DNA from: Streptomyces sporangiiformans
GTDB lineage: Bacteria > Actinomycetota > Actinomycetes > Streptomycetales > Streptomycetaceae
NCBI RefSeq assembly: GCF_005768555.2
Contig: NZ_VCHX02000158.1
Coordinates: 1 to 64,000 of the forward strand
DNA length: 64,000 nucleotides
Direction of reading: 5' to 3'
Shown one piece after another: positions 58,586 through 64,000 of this stretch. The notes under the pieces were generated by a model that saw nothing but the letters and a program-made list of their open reading frames with translations, had not been told where the DNA came from and made no database searches. Position numbers and translations under genes: made by a program. Position 1 is the stretch's first letter. Every line of letters starts with the position of its first letter.

Positions 58586-58798
58586 TCAACGCCCTACGAC
58601 TTCCCTTGTCAACGCAGTGTCGACACGGGGGAGTTCTGCGAGCTGGGCAGGGGCCGCTGGGACAAACGGAGCCTCGGCGGGGGCTTCGAGCGGCTCGGCC
58701 GGCGGAGCCGGCAGGATGTGGTCCTCCCACCAGGACAGGCCCATGACGGTGGCGAGCAGGACGAAGGGGGTCGAAGCGGGAACGATCAGCGCGTACAT
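58586..58798 (-). CDS. Small membrane protein
   Basis: 70 residues from ATG at 58798. One helix at the N terminus (YALIVPASTPFVLLATVMGL), then SWWEDHIL and a Pro/Ala/Glu-rich tail. The MxALIVPxxTPFVLL...WWED arrangement recurs, to my knowledge, in Streptomyces small proteins of unknown role. It lies in the same strand run as CsbD and the hydrophobic protein, with 117 bases to the latter. Confidence 0.62.
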   Translation of the reverse strand: MYALIVPASTPFVLLATVMGLSWWEDHILPAPPAEPLEAPAEAPFVPAAPAQLAELPRVDTALTREVVGR

Positions 58799-59181
58799 GT
58801 GTATTGCCTGTCGGTGGATACGTGCGACATCGCGGGCAGCGGATGGACGGTGCCCGCATGGGGCGCATCGAGGCTGCGCCGGGATCGCGTAGCGACGGCG
58901 GGTGCGGGAGCGGCCCGCTGCGGGCGGGACAGTGTCCGGCACTGATGCGCAAGGTGCGCCCTCGAAGGGGCGCGAGAGGCGTTCGACGCTGCCGGGGGCT
59001 CGGGCCGTACCGCACACGCTAGCCCTCGCCGCGCTCCCTGGACAGATGTCAAGTGGCCATCTGGTCCCGGCGGAAGGCGCTGACGTGGGTCGCTATCCGC
59101 AATCTCTGGGGAGGGCTACGCTGTTCGTACTGGCCCCGGCCCCCGGCAGTGATGCTTTGTTCGGCTCCGGGGAGGCCCGCC

Positions 59182-59460
59182 GTGTTCGTTCTGCTTCTCA
59201 TCCTGATCGTGGTCTTGGTCGGCCTCGGCTTCATCAACGCCATCTGGTGGGTGGCCGCGGCCGTGTTGGTCTTCGGCGCCACCCGGCACGGCCGCGATCG
59301 CGGGGGAGGCTGGACCCGTGGCGACGGTTCCGATCTCGGGGACTACCGAGACTACGAGAACAGCCGGGATCGTCAGGACCGCTGGGACCGTCGCTACAGC
59401 CGTCGGCACCGGGCGCGCTGGAGGCGCGAGGACCGTCGGGACCATGAACGCCGCGGGTGA
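59182..59460 (+). CDS. Small hydrophobic protein with charged tail
   Basis: 92 residues from GTG at 59182, six bases after GGAGG. Two adjacent helices (VFVLLLILIVVLVGLGFINA and WWVAAAVLVFG) and a strongly charged Arg/Asp/Tyr tail (DYRDYENSRDRQDRWDRR). Paralogue-like to the protein at 58286-58468. AGGGCTACGC lies 61 bases upstream. Function unknown. Confidence 0.68.
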   Translation: MFVLLLILIVVLVGLGFINAIWWVAAAVLVFGATRHGRDRGGGWTRGDGSDLGDYRDYENSRDRQDRWDRRYSRRHRARWRREDRRDHERRG

Positions 59461-59542
59461 CCGATGAAGTTGCCCGACATCCAGAGATTCCGGGGCGCAT
59501 CAGCCACACCGGACGCACGGAAATCGTGGAGAGGCAGATGCC

Positions 59543-59944
59543 ATGCATCGCACAACCATGCTCCCAGAGAAACGGTGGGATGTGGCGGCTGAGGCCTCGG
59601 CGGAGAATGCGACCGGTCAGGATGTCGTCGCACTGCGCGCCGAGAATGATCAGCTACGGCGGGCACTGGCCGGCCGCACGGTCATCGACCAGGCCTGCGG
59701 CATGGTGATGGTCCTGGCCCCGTGCCGCCGTGGGCCGGCCAGGAACCTGCTGGTGGATATCTCGCGGCAGTGCAACACCGAACTTCCGGAGGTGGCTGCA
59801 GCCATGGTCGCCGCCTGGGAGGGTGAGCCGCTCTCGCGGCTGATGCAGCGGGCGCTGGGGCGTGCCCTGCGGCAGCTTTACGCGGAAGACCGGGGGTGCG
59901 ACTCTCCACCGGCGGATGAGCCCTCCGGAAGGGGAAGGCCATGA
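59543..59944 (+). CDS. ANTAR-domain protein
   Basis: 133 residues. After a polar start the ANTAR fold runs ~residues 30-95: LRAENDQLRRALAGRTVIDQ, ACGMVMVLAP, LLVDISRQCNTELPEVAAAM. ANTAR domains bind two-hexaloop RNA antiterminators. No receiver or GAF domain is attached, so the trigger is unknown. The stop overlaps the next gene (ATGA), which also has an ANTAR domain. Confidence 0.82.
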   Translation: MHRTTMLPEKRWDVAAEASAENATGQDVVALRAENDQLRRALAGRTVIDQACGMVMVLAPCRRGPARNLLVDISRQCNTELPEVAAAMVAAWEGEPLSRLMQRALGRALRQLYAEDRGCDSPPADEPSGRGRP

Positions 59945-60510
59945 TTCACCCAGTCGGCGTCCGGGAATGGCGCAACCGCGATGTCGTCGACACCGAGTCG
60001 CACAAGATCGGTGTCCTGGAGAGGGTGTATGTGGACACCACCACCGATGAGCAGGCCATGTCCACCGTACGGATCGGACTGCCCACCCGGCACCGTCTGG
60101 TCGCCGCTGACCGCCTGCGGACAGGATGTCTGCCCTGTGAGGTACGCACCATGAGCCAGCTGACCACGCTCCGCGAAGAACAGCGGCTGTTGACGGCCGT
60201 GGCTTCGGCGGAGGAAACGGCACTACTGACAGAGGTCGTCGAACTACGCGCCAGAAACGAGCAGTTGGGCCGCGCGCTGGCGAGCCGTGCGGTGATCGAC
60301 CAGGCGCGCGGCATGGTGATGGCCCTGGCACCGTCTTCCAGCGAGAGGGCCTGGGACGTGCTGGTGGACGTGTCGCAGCACTGCAACATCAAGCTCCGGG
60401 ACGTGGCTGCGGCCCTGGTCGCCACGACGAAGGACGAGACGCTCCCGGAACCGATGCAGCGGGAGCTTCGCCGGGCACTGCGGCGCCTCCATCTGGCAGA
60501 CCGGCTGTGA
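59941..60510 (+). CDS. PRC-barrel half fused to ANTAR domain
   Basis: 189 residues from ATG at 59941 after GGAAGGGGAAGG. Residues 1-~55 are the first half of a PRC-barrel protein (GVREWRNRDVVDTESHKIGV, ERVYVDTTTDEQAMSTVRIG, TRHRLV). The homology then stops, and residues ~95-165 are an ANTAR domain (LGRALASRAVIDQARGMVMA; VSQHCNIKLRDVAAALVA). An internal ATG at 60151 with GAGGT seven bases upstream would give an ordinary ANTAR protein of 119 residues. The upstream part may therefore be a remnant joined in frame. Confidence 0.78.
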   Translation: MIHPVGVREWRNRDVVDTESHKIGVLERVYVDTTTDEQAMSTVRIGLPTRHRLVAADRLRTGCLPCEVRTMSQLTTLREEQRLLTAVASAEETALLTEVVELRARNEQLGRALASRAVIDQARGMVMALAPSSSERAWDVLVDVSQHCNIKLRDVAAALVATTKDETLPEPMQRELRRALRRLHLADRL

Positions 60511-60822
60511 CGACATGCGCGTCCAGCGGACGGCACCGGACGCTGTGGGTTCAACTCTCCGGTGCCTTCGTCCAGAGCAACCGTCGCAGGCCTGGGCCGA
60601 GTCCGCTACCGCGCCCTCCACGTTCTGTGCCCGCGCGGTCCCCGATGGATTGCCGCAGATGGGCTGCAGAGACCCTGTTTGAAAGGGGCTTGTCCGGGAA
60701 GCCGTCCAGTGTGCTTCAGACCGGAGGCGCGCCCGTGGGAGCAGCTGTCGCTGCTCCCCATCGCGCTGCGGTCTGCCGGCTCCCACGGTGAGCGACGCCA
60801 CCGATCAGGGAGACACGCGCCC
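60511..60822. other. Intergenic stretch before the sigma factor
   Basis: 312 bases; no gene supported. A GGGAG near 60808 serves the sigma-factor start. No clear SigB-type promoter (GGGTAY preceded by GTTT) was seen. Confidence 0.4.
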
Positions 60823-61641
60823 ATGCCGAACGCACGCACACGGAGCCCACGAAGCGCACGTCCCTACGACGACGCACCGGACACCGACGTCGCCTTCCGC
60901 TGTATCGCCGCCCTGCCGGACGGCCCTGAGAGGTCTGCGCTGCGGCAGGAGGTGGTGTGCGCCTGGATGCCGATGGCCGTACGCCTCGCTGGGCGATTCC
61001 GTCATCGCGGCGAGACCTTCGAGGACCTCAAGCAGGTCGCCCAACTGGGCCTGGTCAAGGCGGTAGCCCGCTTCGACCCCAGTCGCGGAACCGCCTTTCC
61101 GAGCTTTGCCATACCGACGATCCTCGGCGAGGTGAAGCGGCACTTCCGTGACGAACTCTGGGTCGTGCATGTGCCGCGGCGTGTACAGGAGCTGCGCGGC
61201 CGGGTCCGCTCCGTCGGCAATGAGTGCGCTTCGCGGGGCGGCCACGAACCCTCCGTCCATGAGATCGCCGCACACACCGGCCTGACCGAGGCCGAGGTAC
61301 GGCTGGGCCAGGGGGCGCTGGAGAGCTTCACCGCCCTGTCCATGGACGCCCTGCCCGGCCACTCCGCGGACAGCCACCCACTGACCGACACCCTCGGTGG
61401 CATGGAGCCCGGCTTCGACCGGGTCGTCAACCGCGAGGCGCTCCGCCCCCTGCTGCAGGCACTGCCCGAACGCGAACGCCAGATCCTCTACATGAGGTTC
61501 TTCTGCGAGATGACTCAGCACCGCATCGCCCTACAACTCGGCATCTCCCAGATGCACGTCTCCCGTCTGATCACCCGCACCTGCGCACGCCTGCACGACC
61601 AGGTCATGGCCGACACCCACGATCTGAGGAGGGCAGCGTGA
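60823..61641 (+). CDS. SigB/SigF-family RNA polymerase sigma factor
   Basis: 272 residues from ATG at 60823. Regions 2 (ETFEDLKQVAQLGLVKAVAR, FDPSRGTAFPSFAIPTILGE), 3 (HVPRRVQELRGRV; VHEIAAHTGLTEAEVRLG) and 4 (LPERERQILYMRFFCEMTQH, RIALQLGISQMHVSRLI) are complete, giving the SigB/SigF/SigG type that governs osmotic stress and development in Streptomyces. The anti-sigma factor is not next to it. Its stop overlaps the truncated DUF1206 gene. Confidence 0.92.
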   Translation: MPNARTRSPRSARPYDDAPDTDVAFRCIAALPDGPERSALRQEVVCAWMPMAVRLAGRFRHRGETFEDLKQVAQLGLVKAVARFDPSRGTAFPSFAIPTILGEVKRHFRDELWVVHVPRRVQELRGRVRSVGNECASRGGHEPSVHEIAAHTGLTEAEVRLGQGALESFTALSMDALPGHSADSHPLTDTLGGMEPGFDRVVNREALRPLLQALPERERQILYMRFFCEMTQHRIALQLGISQMHVSRLITRTCARLHDQVMADTHDLRRAA

Positions 61642-61979
61642 CGACGTCCCGGGTGCACGGGCGGCGCCGGGCCGCCAGGCCCAACACCCGTCGCTCCACT
61701 GAGAGGCAGACACTGACTGCCGCCGGCCGGGCAGGCTTTGCCGCACGCGGGGTGGTGTACGTCCTGATCGGTGTACTGGCCGTCCGGATCGCCCTCGGCA
61801 GCGGCGGAGAGTCGGCGGACCGCCAGGGTGCGCTGGCCCAGGTCGCGGCGCAGCCCTTCGGGAAGGCGATGCTGTGGGCGCTGGTCGTCGGCTTCGGCTG
61901 CATGGCGTTGTGGCGGGAAGCCCGCGCTACGCCTCCTGGCGTCGTGGCGGGTGGGCGGCCAGAGGCCGTCCACCAGTAG
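61638..61979 (+). pseudogene. DUF1206 membrane protein truncated to one repeat
   Basis: 113 residues from GTG at 61638 (GTGA overlap with the sigma gene). One DUF1206 unit is present: AAGRAGFAARGVVYVLIGVL, ALGSGGESADRQGALAQVAA and AMLWALVVGFGCMALWR. The family normally has three such units (~270 residues). After ALWR the sequence loses the family pattern and stops at 61979; ~160 residues are missing. It could be a real short form, but it looks like a 3'-truncated gene. Confidence 0.6.
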
Positions 61980-62099
61980 TGTCGGCGTCCTCAGGTCTCG
62001 CCATTACCTCATCCTCAAGGTAGACGCAACCCATGGTGGTGGCGTGCCGGGCAGAACGGCTCTACCGTGGGGACAGGAAGCAGATCCCAGGAGCACGTC

Positions 62100-62534
62100 A
62101 TGATCATCCTCGGACTTGTCATTCTCGTCGCCGCGGTAGTCATCGGCGTCGCCGGCGTTCTTTCCAACAGTGGCAGCGCCCACGAGTTCACCGGCGGATT
62201 CTCCGTCTTCGGAGTCGACGTCACCGGCTCCACCGGCACCCTCTTCCTCTACGGCCTCGTCGTCGGGGCGGCGGCTCTGCTCGGGCTGGGCCTCCTCCTG
62301 ACCGGCGCACGCCGCACCGCTCGTCGCGGCAGCACCGCACGTCGCGGGCTCAAGCAGTCTCGGCGCGAGACAGCCGCAGCCGAACAGGAACGGGACGTTC
62401 TGATCAACGAACGCGACTCCGCCCGCGCGCAGACGGCGCAGACGGAGAGGGATGACGACCACCCTGCCGGACTGGTCGATCGCCCCCGTCACAAGGACCA
62501 CTGGTTCCGCCACCGGCACCGGGCCGCTCACTGA
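62100..62534 (+). CDS. Small membrane protein with coiled-coil tail
   Basis: 144 residues from ATG at 62100, seven bases after AGGAG. Two hydrophobic helices (IILGLVILVAAVVIGVAGVL and GTLFLYGLVVGAAALLGLGL) separated by FSVFGVDVTGSTG, then a basic coiled-coil-like tail (SRRETAAAEQERDVLINERD) and a His/Arg-rich end. Resembles small Streptomyces membrane proteins found near stress loci; function unknown. Confidence 0.7.
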   Translation: MIILGLVILVAAVVIGVAGVLSNSGSAHEFTGGFSVFGVDVTGSTGTLFLYGLVVGAAALLGLGLLLTGARRTARRGSTARRGLKQSRRETAAAEQERDVLINERDSARAQTAQTERDDDHPAGLVDRPRHKDHWFRHRHRAAH

Positions 62535-62747
62535 CGATCCAGGTCGGCCGCCTGGCGACCTGCCGCGCGCCCCACAGACGGCGTCGCCGCACCGGACGAC
62601 CTCGCGCCGCAGCGGTCGTCATCGGCTTGCTCCGGCGCAGACCTCGGCGATCGTCGCACGGCTCTCAAACGCCGGAAGGCGGTGCGGGTTTCCCCGCCGG
62701 ATGACTCTCTCCTCGGCCGTGGGGTACGCAGGGAACGGGTGTTGCTC

Positions 62748-63719
62748 ATGGAATGGCCGAGACGGCTGCCTGTGATCGGAAAGCTGATGCGGACGCACGC
62801 TTGGCAGGCGTTCGAGCGGCTGGATGCCGTCCACTGGGCCAGGCTCGCCGCGGCCGTCACCTTCACCAGTTTCGTCGCCCTCTTTCCGCTGATCACCGTG
62901 AGCGCGGCGATCGGTGCCGAGCTGCTGAGCGAGGACCAGCTGGGGAAACTCCAGGACAAGATCGCCGCCCAGGCGCCAGGCCTCTCCGACCTCCTGGACC
63001 TGGACGGTTTCGTCGAGCATGCCGGGTCCGTCGGGCTGATCGCGGGCGCGCTGCTGCTCGTGATCGGCATCAACTGGGTCGGCGCTCTGCGCGGGTGCCT
63101 GCGCGCGGTGTGGGAGAAGGAGCAGGACCCGGGCAATCCGTTCCTGCTCAAGCTCAAGGACTCCGTGGTGCTGGTCGGGCTCGGCGCGGTCGGGCTGGTC
63201 GCGATCGGTAGTTCGGTGTTCGCCAGCAGTGCCGTCGGCTGGGCCGCCGACAAGGCCGGTATCGAGGGCGGGGCGGGACGCGCTCTGCTGTTCTTCACCG
63301 GCCTGGCCATCGCCCTGGTCGTCGACTTTCTCCTGCTGGCCTACCTGCTCACCCGGCTGCCGCGGGTGCATCCCGGCCGACGTGCGGTCGTGGTCGCCGG
63401 GCTGATCGGTGCGGTGGGCTTCGAACTGCTCAAGTGGTTGCTGACCGGCTACCTGCAGGGCGTTGCGGCGAAGAGCATGTACGGCGCCTTCGCCGTGCCG
63501 GTCGCGGTCGTGCTGTGGATCAACCTCATGGCGAGGCTGCTGCTGTACTGCGCCGCCTGGACAGCGACAGCAGCGGGGACGGCGGTGCAGTCCGGCGAGA
63601 CAGCCGAGGGCGAGAGCCCGGAGCCCGGGATCAGCCCCGCAGCCGACGCCCCATCACAGCGTGCGCCAGTCGGCAGCCGCGCACCAGCAGCACCGCGCCT
63701 CCAGAAGCACGGCCCGTGA
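62748..63719 (+). CDS. YihY/virulence factor BrkB-family membrane protein
   Basis: 323 residues. ATG at 62748 is chosen; GTG 62739 and TTG 62742 are in frame and nearer to GGGAA (62731-62735). Six membrane helices with the family pattern LAAAVTFTSFVALFPLITVS, EKEQDPGNPFLLKLKDSVVL and MYGAFAVPVAVVLWINLMAR. C-terminal ~50 residues are polar and Pro/Ala-rich. Function of the family is unsettled (not RNase BN). Confidence 0.88.
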   Translation: MEWPRRLPVIGKLMRTHAWQAFERLDAVHWARLAAAVTFTSFVALFPLITVSAAIGAELLSEDQLGKLQDKIAAQAPGLSDLLDLDGFVEHAGSVGLIAGALLLVIGINWVGALRGCLRAVWEKEQDPGNPFLLKLKDSVVLVGLGAVGLVAIGSSVFASSAVGWAADKAGIEGGAGRALLFFTGLAIALVVDFLLLAYLLTRLPRVHPGRRAVVVAGLIGAVGFELLKWLLTGYLQGVAAKSMYGAFAVPVAVVLWINLMARLLLYCAAWTATAAGTAVQSGETAEGESPEPGISPAADAPSQRAPVGSRAPAAPRLQKHGP

Positions 63720-63779
63720 TCCGAGCGTGATTCCTCGTGCTTGGGCAGCTGCGTACGGGGCACCGCTTTGGCGACGGAG

Positions 63780-64000
63780 TCAGGCCACCAGGCCGGGGAG
63801 GGGTTCGGAGCCGTCGATCAAGGCGCGGGCGACGTCGGACAGGCGTCGGTTGTGGGCGCGGGCGTAGCCGCGCAGTGCGGTGAAGGCCTGCTCCATGTCG
63901 ATGTTCTGGCGTTCGGCGAGTTTCCCCTTGGCCTGCTCGATCAGTACCCGGCTGTTGAGTGCGGTCTGCAGCTGTTCGTTGAGGACGGTGCTGCGGTGGG
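63780..64000 (-). CDS. ANTAR-domain protein, C-terminal part (runs off the window)
   Basis: The minus strand is open from the window edge to a stop at 63780-63782. It encodes TVLNEQLQTALNSRVLIEQA, KGKLAERQNIDMEQAFTALR and HNRRLSDVARALIDG, a canonical ANTAR domain ending GSEPLPGLVA. The sensor part (probably GAF) and the start lie beyond base 64000. Unlike the two ANTAR genes at 59.5-60.5 kb it has the standard EQAKGKLAER motif. Confidence 0.85.
   Translation of the reverse strand, partial: HRSTVLNEQLQTALNSRVLIEQAKGKLAERQNIDMEQAFTALRGYARAHNRRLSDVARALIDGSEPLPGLVA

Noticed and set aside
1..64000. CRISPR arrays, tRNA or rRNA genes, replication origin
   Set aside because: No regularly spaced repeats, cloverleaf-like sequences, rRNA segments or clustered DnaA boxes were noticed on reading; a dedicated scan was not possible.

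Overview
The window is high-GC actinobacterial chromosome and reads as Streptomyces. It has GC-rich third codon positions, many GTG and a few TTG starts, and ATGA or GTGA gene overlaps. It also carries AfsR/SARP regulators, a PF04672-type methyltransferase, ANTAR proteins, a SigB/SigF-like sigma factor, an F420-type nitroreductase and a SigR-like ECF factor. No rRNA, tRNA or CRISPR array was seen. The mix of catabolic, regulatory and stress genes with several gene fragments looks like an accessory (arm-type) region, but that is inference.

Layout. (1) 1-1.8 kb: end of a degenerate histidine kinase, its NarL-type regulator and a small membrane protein, translationally coupled. (2) 2.0-6.1 kb: Zn-ribbon/OB-fold protein, glutaryl-CoA-dehydrogenase-like enzyme and EtfB/EtfA, followed by a broken SRPBCC gene. 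(3) 6.2-10.1 kb: a two-component flavin monooxygenase pair read leftward, a divergent AraC regulator and an SAM methyltransferase. (4) 10.3-20.2 kb: a MarR regulator with tandem palindromic operators facing one long overlapping operon of MFS efflux pump, CydA, CydB, CydD, CydC, SigR-like ECF sigma factor and a decayed Bcr/CflA pump. (5) 20.5-24.0 kb: HxlR regulator divergent from four redox genes (FrnE/DsbA-like, azoreductase, F420-type nitroreductase, NAD(P)-binding protein with a poly-C frameshift). (6) 24.0-33.0 kb: a levan/fructan locus with a secreted GH32 enzyme, LacI regulator, ABC binding protein plus two permeases without an ATPase, and a second GH32 enzyme without a signal peptide. 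(7) 33.1-41.5 kb: flavin disulfide reductase, two alpha/beta hydrolases, YtcJ-like amidohydrolase, isochorismatase-fold hydrolase, DoxX and DUF1275 membrane proteins, and an AraC regulator. (8) 41.6-46.4 kb: two overlapping AfsR/SARP regulators.

(9) 46.5-54.1 kb is the most interesting part. It is a persulfide/sulfide oxidation cluster: CsoR/CstR-type repressor, TauE/SafE permease, three rhodanese-containing proteins including a persulfide-dioxygenase fusion, and a sulfide:quinone reductase. Five copies of one palindrome, ATACCC-N4-GGGTAT, occur in 6 kb; four of them lie directly upstream of the repressor and the two sulfur operons. Around it are truncated genes on both strands: a lactonase tail, RraA, a class-V aminotransferase, DsrE2 and a rhodanese scrap. 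The cluster ends in a histidine-kinase stub and an IS3 remnant.

(10) 55.7-64 kb is a general stress region of small membrane proteins, a duplicated pair sharing a VDSPHKAV motif, CsbD, ANTAR proteins (one fused to half a PRC barrel), a SigB/SigF-like sigma factor, a truncated DUF1206 protein and a YihY/BrkB-type membrane protein. It runs off the end in another ANTAR gene.
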